A stretch of DNA of 64,000 bases from Bretschneidera sinensis (taxonomy: Eukaryota; Streptophyta; Magnoliopsida; Brassicales; Akaniaceae), in NCBI GenBank assembly GCA_023935145.1, contig CM043698.1:15323501-15387500 (forward strand), read 5' to 3'. The notes under the pieces were generated by a model. The model saw only the letters and a list, made by a program, of their open reading frames with translations. It was not told where the DNA came from and made no database searches. Made by a program: the position numbers and the translations under genes. This document shows positions 1 to 10,390 of the stretch, piece by piece (the stretch's first letter is position 1; each line of letters starts with the position of its first letter).

Positions 1-416
1 CACGGGTAAGTGTAGGAGGATTTCACTATTGTAAAATAGGGATTACTACACCTTCTCTCTGATTACAATGAGATAACAATTTTCTAATCTCTATTGTAAT
101 AGGAGAAACAACTCTCTCACAAAATCGGAAAAATATTACTTACAAAGAAGGAACAAATTTTCCTCTCTAAGTAGTAACTCTCACACTCTCTAATACACTT
201 CTCTTGATTTTGTGATTGCATTTCAAAATGAGAGCAAATGGGGTTTATATAGGCTTAACATGGGTTGGTGGAAGTTAGGCAAAAATTAGGCAAGAAGTTA
301 GGCATCTCCATTGTTGACCAAAAATAGTTGGTGGCCTACTTCTTTCATTGTTGACAATTTGCCTAAGTTAGGCACCTCCATTTTTGACAAAAATGGAGTG
401 GTCTATTTCCTTAACA
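1..416 (-). repeat. copia-A 3' LTR (partial)
   Basis: Matches 2471-2886 base for base apart from about six substitutions. Position 1 equals 2471, so about 124 bases lie outside the window. It ends in ttaaca, the reverse complement of the LTR start TGTTAA. Confidence 0.93.
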
Positions 417-427
417 ATCTCCCACTT
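417..427 (-). other. copia-A polypurine tract
   Basis: On the minus strand the sequence AAGTGGGAGAT lies directly against the LTR start TGTTAAGG. This is the usual plus-strand priming site next to the 3' LTR of plant copia elements. Confidence 0.85.
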
Positions 428-521
428 GAAGACTGATTTCAATCTGTCTTCACACCTCGATCTATGTAGCAGATCTTTCATAATCCTTCCATCCTTCCTC
501 ACTTGCCAAATCCATGCTTGC

Positions 522-1392
522 TTACGTTTCCGCTAGACCACATGAGGATCTACACCATTTAAACTTGTCAGTGTTGATTGGCTTGGTCATAACATCTGCT
601 AGGTTCTCGTCGGTGTGAATCTTCTGCATATCCACAGTACCTTCTTCCACTACTTCTCGAACGAAGTGATACTGAACCCTTATGTGCTTTGTCCGTGAAT
701 GAAAAGCTGGATTCCTTGCAATGTGCAAGGCACTCTGACTGTCACAAAACAGAACAAAGTAATCATCAATGAAAGACACAAAGTACTTTGCTCCTCCTAG
801 GGACATTTCTGGTGACTCCCATACATCAGAATGAATCAAGTCTAGAATACATTTACTCCTAGCATCAGATCTGCTAAACTTCAATCTATGCTGCTTACTT
901 GTAACACAATGCTCACAGAAAGGTAGATTTACTCGATTTAAGCCCTGAAAGCAGCTTTCTATCGGAGAGAATCTTCAAACCTTGTTCCGACATATGGCCT
1001 AGTTTGAGATGCCACATCATCGTCGACTCTTCTTCTTTGCTGGTTGACGTGACACACGCATCAGCTTCCTGTAGTGTTTCTCCTTTAAGCATGAATAGAT
1101 TCGCCGCGATATTTTCTGCCTTCATAACCATAAGCGCACCTTTGACAATCTTCATGATCCCATTTTCGACATGGGTCTTGCATCCAAGACTATCTATTTG
1201 TCCCAAAGACAATAGATTCTTTCTCAGGCCATTTACATGTCGTACCTCCTGAATAGTGCGAACCGTACCATTAAACATCTTTATCTTGATAGTACCAATA
1301 CCAGCGATCTCCAAAGCATGATCATCACCCATGTGTACAGAACCTCCTGAGATTGGTTCATATTTGTGGAACCATTCTCTCCGAGTTATCAT
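522..1392 (-). pseudogene. copia-A pol remnant: protease/pre-integrase fused to RNase H
   Basis: Two minus-strand frames. 1392-913 encodes the sequence after the protease active site (MGDDHALEIAGIG) and the pre-integrase zinc region (WHLKLGHMSEQGLKIL). A frameshift near 915 leads into 884-522. That frame starts with the integrase beginning (LDLIHSDVWESPEMSLGG, FVSFIDDY) and jumps directly to the RNase H end (FCDSQSALHIARNPAFHSRT, ADVMTKPINTDKF). The rest of integrase and the whole reverse transcriptase are missing, so there was a large internal deletion near 756-762. The gag/protease junction also carries a one-base loss just where the protease DSG motif should be, near 1406-1409. No functional polymerase can be made. 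Confidence 0.9.
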
Positions 1393-2294
1393 GTGCCATG
1401 TTGCTCCTGAGTCAGTAACCAGACGTCAGCGAACTGCTTTCTGCCTCCAACTACCGTTGTTGCCTCGCTATATAGAACTTCACCATCATCTGAGGCACTT
1501 GCCACATTCCCTTGAGCATTTGATGACTCAGGGACTCCACTCTTCTTTGTGTACCAACAATCTTTCTTGACATGCCCTTTCTTGCCACAGTTGTAGCACT
1601 TGAAATTCTTCTTACTTTTTGATTTTGATCTACCATGATTCTGACTCCCACTGGGGCCACGTTCCGTTGATCTTCCTCTCGTCATCGTCAAAGCTTCCGC
1701 TTGCTGCGAACTTGCATGTCTGTCTTCCTTGTTTTTGCGCCTGGTTTCTTCTTCCAAAACAGCAGCTGCAATTTCATCGAAGGCTAGATAGTTTGTGAGG
1801 ATGTTGTTCGTCAAGTTGATGATGAGTTGATCATACGAGTCAGGTAGACTTTGTAGTAGAAGCTTCGCACGTTCAGATGCTTTTATTGTGTAACCCATCA
1901 ATGTAAGTTGTGAAAATAAAGTATTTAAAATGTTGATGTTGTCGGTCACCGACGTGGATTCCGTCATTCGAAGAGTGTAAAGTCTTCTCTTTAAGAATAT
2001 CTTATTGTGTAGTGACTTGGCCTCGTACAGTCTTGTTAGAGTATCCCAAATCTCCTTTGCAGTCTTCTTTTCCGCCACACTAGATAACACTCCATTGGCT
2101 AGTGCTAAGTGCAGATCGGCAATTGTGATGCCATCCATCTCGTTCCACTTGCTGTCATCAGTGATCTCTGCGGACCTTTCTTCAATTGCTGCCAAACAAT
2201 TGTCTTTCCTCAAAATTGCTTTAATCTTCATTTTCCATAACGAGAAATTACTCCCGTTAAACTTCTCAACATCAAACTTTGTTGTAGTTGACAT
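1389..2294 (-). CDS. copia-A Gag polyprotein
   Basis: Capsid/nucleocapsid protein of a copia element, which packages element RNA in cytoplasmic particles. I chose the methionine at 2294 (MSTTTKFDVEKFNGSNFSLW), the usual start of this family; the open frame extends 11 codons further upstream. The first ~200 residues are the UBN2-type gag domain (WKMKIKAILRK, AKEIWDTLTRLYE, LLLQSLPDSYDQL). Next comes a basic Ser/Lys-rich stretch, then a CCHC zinc knuckle (CYNCGKKGHVKKDC). The frame ends at TGA because of a one-base loss at the protease site, so Gag is no longer joined to Pol. About 301 aa, otherwise undamaged. Confidence 0.9.
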   Translation of the reverse strand: MSTTTKFDVEKFNGSNFSLWKMKIKAILRKDNCLAAIEERSAEITDDSKWNEMDGITIADLHLALANGVLSSVAEKKTAKEIWDTLTRLYEAKSLHNKIFLKRRLYTLRMTESTSVTDNINILNTLFSQLTLMGYTIKASERAKLLLQSLPDSYDQLIINLTNNILTNYLAFDEIAAAVLEEETRRKNKEDRHASSQQAEALTMTRGRSTERGPSGSQNHGRSKSKSKKNFKCYNCGKKGHVKKDCWYTKKSGVPESSNAQGNVASASDDGEVLYSEATTVVGGRKQFADVWLLTQEQHGT

Positions 2295-2333
2295 TTCGTT
2301 CACAACGATCTGCTTCACACCCCTCAACCAATA

Positions 2334-2346
2334 GCTCTGATACCAC
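2334..2346 (-). other. copia-A primer binding site
   Basis: Minus strand GTGGTATCAGAGC follows the 5' LTR directly. TGGTATCAGAGC is complementary to the 3' end of plant initiator tRNA-Met, the common primer of copia elements. Confidence 0.9.
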
Positions 2347-2886
2347 TGTTAGGAAAAAAAAGATTACCGGGTCGAAGCTAACACATAACTAAAGCGAAAT
2401 GAGAAAAATAAAGATAAACAAGACATAAATATTTTACGTGGAAAAACCCCGAACAAATTGGGGTAAAAACCACGGGCAAGTGTAGGAGGATTTCAGTATT
2501 GTAAAATAGGGATTACTACACCTTCTCTCTGATTACAATGAGATAACAATTGTCTAATCTCTATTGTAATAGGAGAAACAACTCTCTCACAAAATCGGAA
2601 AAATATTACTTACAAAGAAGGAACAAATTTTCCTCTCTAAGTAGTAACTCTCACACTCTCTAATACACTTCTCTTGATTTTGTGATTGCATTTCAAAATG
2701 AGAGCAAATGGGGTTTATATAGGCTTAACATGGGTTGGTGGAAGTTAGGCAAAAATTAGGCAAGAAGTTAGGCATCTCCATTGTTGACCAAAAATAATTG
2801 GTGGCCTACTTCTTCCATTGTTGACAATTTGCCTAAGTTAGGCACCTCCATTTTTTACAAAAATGGAGTGGTCTATTTCCTTAACA
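2347..2886 (-). repeat. copia-A 5' LTR
   Basis: 540 bp, bounded by TGTTAGG on the plus strand and ttaaca at the other end, so the termini are TG..CA. Next to it on the right is attca, the expected 5-bp target duplication. The partner copy would be left of the window and cannot be checked. Confidence 0.93.
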
Positions 2887-3219
2887 ATTCAATTGTGAGT
2901 TTTGCTTATCTTCTTTTTTTTTAATAAATAACCAAAAGGACCAGTGCTTGTGTTTAATTTCTTTTCCATCGCATCCATCCATGATGATATTACACTATTC
3001 TCATAATAATAGAAGAAAGATGTTACTAGGAGATAGGGAAGGTAAACAATACAAAATGAACATAAGAAAGAGATTAGAGAGAATTCCACTCCTTGATTAG
3101 ACAAAATATAAATCCAAATAGAGGCTCTAAGATATAACATTGGAATTTAAAGAGAAAGATGGAAGTCTTTCATGATTTACTTGGGCTTTTATGGATCTAA
3201 CTGGTGGAAAAAAATTTAG

Positions 3220-5422
3220 GTTGCCTTTCTGGCCTCTGCTGTTGGACCAAGAGTTGCTGCAGCCTGTGCCCTTGCATCCCTGGCGGCATTGTCTGAGGAC
3301 AACGGAGTAGCTGCTTCTGAAAAGGAAGGATCAGGACATGGTAATAGGTTAGTGTATTTTTTCATCCTCATGTTTTCTCAATTCAACATCTCTGCTAATT
3401 TGTATAAAAAAGAATTCCCCGAGGGAGAAAGAGAGATAAATCTATAACGGAAAAGGAAACTAAATCTAAGTAATTGTTTTAACTGTAGGGAAACCTTCCA
3501 AAACTTTTTTACTGGAAATTTTTCATGTATTTTCCACTACATTAATTCTGAACACACGAGTAAAATTTCTTTTCCATCTATGAAGGATGAATTCCGAGAG
3601 TGTACATAGTAGAGAAGGGAGTTTTCATGGAGAACTTCAGCAAAAAGGTTGGCAATAAGTTTTACTTTCCCTGTTCTACTGTATCTTCTCCCTTCCCCCC
3701 TTCATCTTTAATCAAATTCTAATTGATATTACTTATCAAAAAAATTATTTTTATTGTTATAAATTCCAGAAGAGAACTCAACCATGCATAGTTCATGGGG
3801 TCAAAATGGAGCAGCAGTTGCTTCATTATCTACAGAAAGGGTTAAAGCAGCTGCCAAAGCTGGCCTTGCTGCTGCGGCAACAAAAGCAAAATTGTTTGCA
3901 GATCATGAAGAACGTGAAATTCAAAGGCTATCTGTTAACATCATAAATCATCAGGTGTGTTTGTTTGCTTATGTGTGTTTTTGCGTGCAAGTGCACCTGC
4001 ATCTGTGCATATATGATCCTGGCAATGCTTAGTTGTTCGTTTTTGTTGCCAGTAGGTCAAATGGAGTCAAACCTTGTATGAAAGTTGAGACCAAGCCCAA
4101 AGGGAAAATACCTTTATTATATTGGCTTTGTCTTGAATGCTTAAATTGTGTCTGAAATTATGAAATTTATTTAGTCTCACGTCTTGAATTTGAAAATTTT
4201 ATTTGAAATTCTGGGCATGTTGAGCACATATCCAAGCATGTTTCAGCTGTGTTTGGGTCCTGTGTGTCTGGCATGGACAGCTCAAATGTAGATTTGTTCG
4301 TGTTCATTGTAGTTTAATTTTTCGGTGTTAGAATACATAAATTTATATATGATGGACTGGGTTCCCCCGTAAATCTATAGTTTCTTTGCTCCCCCAATTC
4401 TTTCCCAGAGGAAAAGAAACAAGGAAAACAAGAAGGCTACTTTGTCATGTCCATGTTGAAAGAAAGATTGATCAATTATGTTGATTGTATATTTTTCACT
4501 TGGGGAACCTCAGCTTCCTATTGGCGTTGATTCTGATGGATCATTGTTTTTCAAGTGTGGTGAATTTTTGCTGCAGAATATGGTTTCCCAAAGGGCTCCA
4601 GCCCTGTATTGTGACATGTTTGAAGGGTTCTTCCTTGTTTCCATGATTGAGGTAATATGACGGCAATTGTTGATCCAGGTTGGATTGGAAAACTCTGACA
4701 GATACAGTGTTAGGAACTTAGCTGTCTCAAGTTGCAATTGTTTCAATTGATAGGATGACGTGCTTTTAGAATTTTTGCTGACTAGCTAGATGATCTCATT
4801 GTTGAATTGGAAATATTCCTGGTGGTAGTAGGTTTGTATTGAGGATGGGCCTATTTGCCCAAGATTTTTCTTTGTCCATCGTTTAGTTGCTCAAATCTTA
4901 TGTCTGTTTACCTCTCAATAATTTACTCTAGATTGACTTGGGTAAATTATCTATAATCAGTTGAAGAGATTGGAGCTGAAGCTGAAGCAGTTTGCAGAAG
5001 TCGAAACTTTGCTGATGAAAGAATGTGAGCAAGTGGAGAAAGCCTGGCAGAGGTTTGCTGCAGAATGGGCTCGTATGGTTGCAGCTCGATTTGGACCTGC
5101 CAGAGATACTTCACAAGTGCCTCTAACAGGTGTTGCTCCTTCCATGGTTAACAACAATGTCAGCAACAATAGGCAACAAGTAATCTCAGCCTCACCTTCA
5201 CAGCCAAGAATTTCTGGTTTTGGCAACAACCAACCAGTACATCCTCAGATGCCATTTATGCCAAGACAGCCAATGTTTCCAATGGGGCCAAGGCTTAATG
5301 CCATGCAGGCGTCCTCGTCAGCTCCTTCAAATGTCATGTTCAGTGTCCCAGGAAATACTCAGCCTACTCTAAATCATCCAATGCTGAGGTCCGTGTCAGG
5401 GACTAGCTCTGGTCTAGGTTGA
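3220..5422 (+). CDS. SWI3C: SWI3C-like SWI/SNF chromatin-remodelling subunit, copy A (3' exons only)
   Basis: Core scaffold subunit of plant SWI/SNF chromatin remodellers, nuclear. Four exons are visible: 3220-3347, 3613-3647, 3770-3954, 4961-5422. All junctions are GT..AG and the phases add up to 270 codons including the stop. Exon 1 gives VAFLASAVGPRVAAAC, exon 3 KAGLAAAATKAKLFADHEER, exon 4 the coiled-coil LKRLELKLKQFAEVETLLMK followed by a Pro/Met/Asn-rich tail ending PMLRSVSGTSSGLG, the usual C-terminus of SWI3C. The N-terminal SWIRM, ZZ and SANT parts are not in the window; copia-A fills the sequence just upstream. Against my memory of the family, two arginines in the coiled coil are Trp (KAWQRFAAEWARM) and one His is Leu. 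It could be the end of a working gene or a 5'-truncated duplicate; the window cannot decide. Confidence 0.88.
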
Positions 5423-5465
5423 AACAGGAAAGATAGTTTAAATTTGGAATTTTGTGGTTCAATTA
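5423..5465 (+). other. SWI3C copy A 3' UTR, proximal part
   Basis: Sequence between the stop codon and the Tat-gypsy left LTR. The probable continuation of the same 3' flank lies after the right LTR at 10842. Placement rests on the insertion boundaries only. Confidence 0.6.
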
Positions 5466-5967
5466 TGATGGAGCCCACAACACCCTCGGCCAATGGATCA
5501 TCAACACGTGGAGTCGCCCACCACCAATAAGCCGCAGACACGTGTCTGACTTCTATCTCACGGCAAGATACACGTGGAATGAACAAATCACGTAATCGCC
5601 ACGTCGAGGCACAATTAGCGGACCAAACCACGCCTGAAACACGTGACCGTCTGTGCACGCGACTAAGACCTAACTGCAGAAGCACGGGATCATAGGGATG
5701 GAGCCATCCCTCTCACATGACCGACCTCCCCCCCCAAAGACTATAAATGGCCAAAGGTATCTAGGTCCAAGACACTCTTCATTATTCACTAGTTTATTAG
5801 AAAAATTAGCACCCTCCTCCTTTTCTTAAGCTCTCGTCCTGACTAGAGTGTCTGAGCGTCCTCGGAGGCCTCCCCCTCCTCCCTCTCCGTGGGCCCTCTA
5901 GTTCACCTATTCTACTTGTGCAGATCCTAAGGAGTTGACCCCGAGTCAACAACGATCCTCGGCATCA
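5466..5967 (+). repeat. Tat-gypsy left LTR
   Basis: About 502 bp from TGATGGAG to GGCATCA. It shares long stretches with 10391-10841, for example the start region cggccaatggatc and the end gatcc(c)tcggcatca. It carries about 30 bp near 5560-5590 that are missing in the right copy. The exact first bases are inferred from the TGATG..CATCA symmetry. Confidence 0.82.
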
Positions 5968-5973
5968 ACAGAT

Positions 5974-5991
5974 TGGCACCGTCCGTGGGAA
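5974..5991 (+). other. Tat-gypsy primer binding site
   Basis: TGGCACCGTCCGTGGGAA lies 6 bp after the LTR end. It resembles the TGGCGCCGTCTGTGGGAA primer site common in plant Tat elements, with two changes. Confidence 0.8.
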
Positions 5992-6049
5992 ACCACCATC
6001 TCTCGCTAAACAGTAAAAACAAAGAAATATAAAGAGCTTATCTATTGTC

Positions 6050-7280
6050 ATGCCACCCAGAAACACTATGAAAAAAGCTACCAAAGGAGCCTCTATGGCA
6101 TGCTCCGCCCCCATTCGGAGCCGTACCCAAAGCCAACAATCCAGGTCGAGAGTCCCTATGATATCCGAGCATGCCACCCCCAGGTTGAGCAAGCGGCCTC
6201 CCGTCAGAGAGCAGCGCCCTTACTATTCGGAAACCGACTCCCCTAACCCCGGAAGGGCAGCTATAGACCGCCTAACTGCCTCATTGACCCAAGCCCAGTT
6301 TCATGAACTTTCCTGATTGATAGCCGACTTGGCTACTGAAGTCCGAAACAGGGGCCAGCAACCCTCTCCTCTTCACCAAATTCCCAGACAAATGGAATCC
6401 TCCGGTAGTAAGGATCCGACCAATAGCCGTTCTGCCACCCAGCCTTCGCTACCCTACGGTCGGTTTAAAGAAAGTTCCTCCTCTAAAAGTAACCCTAACA
6501 TGGATAGGCGAATCGAAGAAATGGAGGAAAAAATCGATAGAGCTCTCAGAAACTGAAACCACAGTATCTTGGATGAACTTAATGTCCAAGACGGTTCATG
6601 CAAGATGTCCTCGAGACCCCACTTCCACCCAACTTCAGAATGTCGCAAATCAAAATGTATGACGGTTCGATAGACCTACTGGACCACCTACAACATTACA
6701 AGATGACCATAACCCTACATCGATATTTTGATCCGATCATGTGTCGCGCCTTCCCCTTAACACTTAAGAAAGCTGCGGGCACATGGTATTCGCGTTTGAA
6801 GCTGGGAAGTATTAGCAACTTCAGAGAGCTCAGTTACGCATTTGCCTCTCACTTTCTCAGCAGCAAAGGGCCAAAGAAGTCCTCGGAGAGCCTATTCAAT
6901 ATTTTTCAGCATCAAGGAGAGAGACTTCGAGCCTAAATATCCAGGTTCAACACAACTGCATGGGAAATCCCAGACCTCGAGCCCAACGTCCAAATGCTAG
7001 CATTCAAAAAAGGACTGAGGTCCGAAATTTTCAATTCCAAACTCACCAAGCGTCCACCAAAAGATATGAATGAGGTCCTGGCCCAAGCCGAGAAGTATAT
7101 GTTGGTGGAAGACGATTAGGCTTTTCGAAGAGAAAGAGAATGAGAGACAGAGAAAAAAAGGAAAGATTTCAACCCCCAGAGAGGAGCGGCCAAGAGGCCT
7201 CACCAAGAAAGCAGATATAAGCCTCATTCCCGGTTCGACGACTTTACCCCTCTCAATGCATCCAGAACCAATGTCCTAAT
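6050..7280 (+). pseudogene. Tat-gypsy gag (decayed)
   Basis: Starts with MPPRNTMKKATKGAS at 6050. It is broken by TGA at 6314, stops near 6554 and 6934, and further shifts. A capsid-like Retrotrans_gag segment is recognisable at 6598-7120 (MYDGSIDLLDHLQHYK, RAFPLTLKKAAGTWYSRL, LSSKGPKKSSESLFNIFQHQ, then LTKRPPKDMNEVLAQAEKYM). The stretch to 7280 is Arg/Lys-rich. It cannot make a full protein. Confidence 0.82.
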
Positions 7281-7678
7281 GCAGCTCCAGGACAGGTCAG
7301 TCCTCCAATGGTCACCTAAGCCATAGTACCTCAGTGGAGACTAGAGGAAATGGTGCCAGTTCCACAGGAACCACAGACATGACACCGAAGAATGTCATAG
7401 TCTGAAGATGCAGATTGAGGCCCTTATCAGCAGGGGGCACCTGAAGGAGTTCACCGGGTCTCAGGGAAAAGAGGCGCCCGACCAACCAATGGGAGACTCT
7501 AGGCACTCCTGGCTCCCGCAGCATGAACTGCAGGACCCTTGAAAAACCTCAAGCCCGGGCATGAAGGACCTAGTCAAAGAAACCAAGAGGTGGCGGTAAC
7601 CAGGGTTATTAAAATAATCTGCGGAGGCCCAGCCACCGGAGGAAGCTCGAGACAAAGCAGTAAAGCATACGCCCGACT
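7281..7678 (+). pseudogene. Tat-gypsy gag-protease linker (decayed)
   Basis: No long open frame. Fragments in different frames resemble the linker found in Tat polyproteins, for example LKMQIEALIS at about 7405 and GGPATGGSSRQSSKAYARL near 7624-7680. The homology is from memory of the family and only short pieces support it. Confidence 0.55.
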
Positions 7679-8274
7679 GTGGCCTCTGTCAGCAGTCCTC
7701 ACAAACGGAGGAAGTCAAGCCTGGTAATCTCCTTCACGGATGACAATTTGAAGGGAGTGCAGACCCCATATGATGATGCGGTGGTAGTCTTTTTCCTAGT
7801 GGCCAACCACGAAGTAAGGCGTATCATGGTGGATAATGGAAGTTCAGCGGACATTCTATTCTACGATGATTTCCAGCGTATACAACTGAAGGACGAGCAG
7901 TTAAAGCCCGCCTGCAACCCTTTCTATGGTTTTGTAGAACCTCAGTGTTCGCAGAAGGGAGCATAGTCCTCCTCGCCACTGCAGGTACAACACCGCAAAC
8001 AACCATAGTCCAAACCATTTTCTTGGTAGTCAAGCAACCATCGTCTTATAATATGATCCTTGGCCGGCACACTCTCAACAAACTAAAAGCAGTTGTCTCT
8101 ACCTACCATCTAAAGATCAAGTTCCCCACTGATGAGGGGGTAGGAGTGGTTAGAGGAGACCAGCAAACCTCTCAGTCCTACTACCTGAACGCTATCAAGG
8201 AAGAAAAGAAAACCGAAGCCCTACCCCTTGAGGTAGAAGATCTCCTGGATGAGGTAAATACTCCTAGAGGATGA
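7679..8274 (+). pseudogene. Tat-gypsy aspartic protease (decayed)
   Basis: Retroviral-type aspartic protease that would cut the polyprotein. The active-site segment VDNGSSADILFYDDFQRIQL is readable at 7830-7895 (D-N-G-S-S; the more usual form is DSGSS or DNGSS). The frame shifts near 7945 into a second open stretch with TIFLVVKQPSSYNMILGR and HTLNKLKAVVSTYHLKIKF, the C-terminal half of this domain family. Two overlapping frames mean at least one indel. Confidence 0.8.
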
Positions 8275-8397
8275 CCCGTGGAGGAGCTGACTTAGGTTCC
8301 CCTCGGTGAGGATCCTTTCTGAATGATTCAGATATAGTCAAGCCTCCCGGAGAGCCACAGGAAGGCACTCCGCTCATTCCTCAGGAAAAATCAAGAC

Positions 8398-9672
8398 TTG
8401 TTCTTTTGGTCCATGTTAGACATGCCCAGGATCGACCCCAAAACTATTGAACATCGTCTAAATGTGGACCCGAAGCATAAGACAGAGGTGGACAAGTTAC
8501 TTGAGGTTGGTTTCATCCAAGAGGCGAAATACCCCGACTGGGTATCCAATGTGGTGGGGTCCGAAAGACCAATGGCAAATGGTGGATCTGCGTCGACTTC
8601 ACCAATCTGAACAAGGCCTGCCCAAATGATAGTTTCCCTTGTCGCGGATCGACCAGCTAATGGACGCCACCTTAGGTCACGAGCTTCTCACCTTCATGGA
8701 TGCATATTTTGGATATAATCAGATCTTCATGTAAGAGCCCGACCAAGATAAGACCGCCTTCGTCACCAGCCAAGGGTTGTATTGTTATAAGGTCATGCCT
8801 TTCGGGCTCAAAAACACCGGTGCTACTTACCAAAGGCTAGTAAACAAGATCTTCAAAGAGCAGATTGGGTGGAACATGGAAGTCTACGTGGACGACATGT
8901 TAGTTAAGAGCACTAAAGCACGAAATCACGACTCCGACTTGGAAGAAGCATTCGGAGTGTTGTGCAAGCATAAGATGAAGTTAGACCCGACAAAGTGCGC
9001 ATTCGGAGTAACCAGAGGAAAATTCCTTGGCTTCATAGTCACTCAGAAAAGGATAGAATCCAGCTTAAAGAAAATAAAGGTCATCCTTGATATAGCCCCT
9101 CCTAAGACCGTGAAGGAAGTCCAATGGCTCACCGGACGAATAGTACCCCTGAACCGTTTCATGTCCAAATCCTCGAAAAGGTGTCTCCCTTTCTTCAGAG
9201 CCATCAAGAAGGTAAGGGATTTCGCCTGGACAGATGACTGACAGCTAGCATTCGAAGAACTAAAAAAGTACCTGAGCTTACCCCTACTCTTAACCAAACC
9301 TCTCCCGGGTGAAGAACTATTCTTGTACCTATCTGCTGGGTAAAATGCCATAGCTTCCGTCCTGATCTGAGAAGATGCAAGCATCCAAAAACCTATCTAC
9401 TATGTCAGCAAGATCCTCCACAAGGTAGAAGCAAGGTACCCTTTGATAGAGAAAGTAGCCTACGCCCTCATAGTTGTGGTGCGAAAACTCAAGCCCTATT
9501 TTCAAGAACATGCTATCGTCCTCCTCACAAATCAGCCCTTAAGGCAGGTCCTGCACAATCCAGATGTCTCCGGGAGAATGGTCAAATAGTCGATAGAGCT
9601 CGGGGAGTTTGATATCCAGTATCATCCTCGCAAGGCGGTCAAAGGCCAGGTCCTCGCTGATTTCATCATTGA
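8398..9672 (+). pseudogene. Tat-gypsy reverse transcriptase and first RNase H (decayed)
   Basis: Reads as RT over three frames: DPKHKTEVDKLLEVGFIQEA, a shifted segment with VDFTNLNKACPND near 8595-8630, LTFMDAYFGYNQIFM, a TAA at 8731-8733, KTAFVTSQGLYCYKVMPFG and the catalytic YVDDMLVKS at about 8885-8910. The connection domain follows (GFIVTQKRIE, TGRIVPLNRFMSK), with stops at 9239 and further on. The catalytic Asp pair is still present but the frame is not continuous. Confidence 0.85.
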
Positions 9673-9673
9673 A

Positions 9674-10390
9674 ATGACTCTCCCAATAGACCCGATCGAA
9701 GAGGCAAGTTCGGGGCTGGAGGAGCAACCTCTAAGGTGGACCCTTCATGTGGATGGATCTTTGAACACCATTGGGAGTGGGGTGGGACTTATCCTCTACA
9801 GCCCGGATGGATTCGTCGTTGAATACGCCTTGAGGTTCGAATTCAAAGCTTCCAACAATGAGGCAGAATACGAGGCCCTACTCGCAGGTCTGAAACTGGC
9901 CAAGGCACTGACCGCTAAGATCTTAGACATGTATAATGACTTGCAAATAGTGGTAAGTCAAATAACGGGGGAATTCGAGGCCCGAGGAGAAAAAAATGCC
10001 CACTACCTAGAGAAGGCAAGGGAACTCGCCTCCAAGTTTAAGACGTTCCGGATAACTCACGTTCTACTGGCAGAAAATTCTAAGGCGAACACCTTGGCTA
10101 GACTAGACTCCTCCCAACATTTTGAACCAACTCAAGCTGAATATCTCAAGACCCTCACCGTCCCGAGCATTGATGAAGCTTCGGTACTGCCAGTGATGGA
10201 AGGAGAAACATGGATGGACCTGATCCTCTGATACTTGAAAAGCGGGGAAGTCCCCGAGCAAAATAGCAAAGCAAGAAAACTGATCTCTCGCGTGTCCCGA
10301 TACACCGTCATGGATGGATAGCTGTATAAAAGGGCCCTAACCACGCCTTACCTAAGGTGTCTCAACCCGGTCGAAGCTGACTACGCCCTT
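9674..10390 (+). pseudogene. Tat-gypsy second RNase H domain, truncated at the right LTR
   Basis: Open frame 9674-10231 encodes an RNase H-like domain: WTLHVDGSLNTIGSGVGLIL, ASNNEAEYEALLAGLKLAKA, then ENSKANTLARLDSS. After the TGA the linker to integrase is still readable (LYKRALTTPYLRCLNPVEAD) up to about 10389. There the sequence switches without transition into LTR sequence (cggccaatgg). Integrase, the polypurine tract and the first ~20 bp of the right LTR are therefore deleted. Confidence 0.85.

Larger units (their letters stand above)
1..2886 (-). mobile_element. copia-A: internally deleted Ty1/copia LTR retrotransposon
   Basis: Minus-strand element read from the LTR at 2347-2886, through a tRNA-Met-type primer site, gag, a shortened pol and a polypurine tract, into the LTR at 1-416, which is cut by the window edge. 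Gag with one CCHC knuckle and the pol sequence place it in the Tork/TNT1-like group (family knowledge). It lacks most of integrase and all of reverse transcriptase, so it could move only with helper proteins. The visible LTR parts differ at about six of 416 positions by eye, which suggests a fairly recent insertion. It lies next to SWI3C copy A, probably in the intron before the first exon visible there. Confidence 0.93.

Noticed and set aside
1004..2334. Plus-strand open frames (82, 79 and 109 codons)
   Set aside because: Antisense shadows of the copia-A gag/pol frames.
2334..2346. tRNA-like match at copia and gypsy primer sites
   Set aside because: Only the 12-13-base tRNA 3'-end complement is present, so these are primer binding sites and not tRNA genes.
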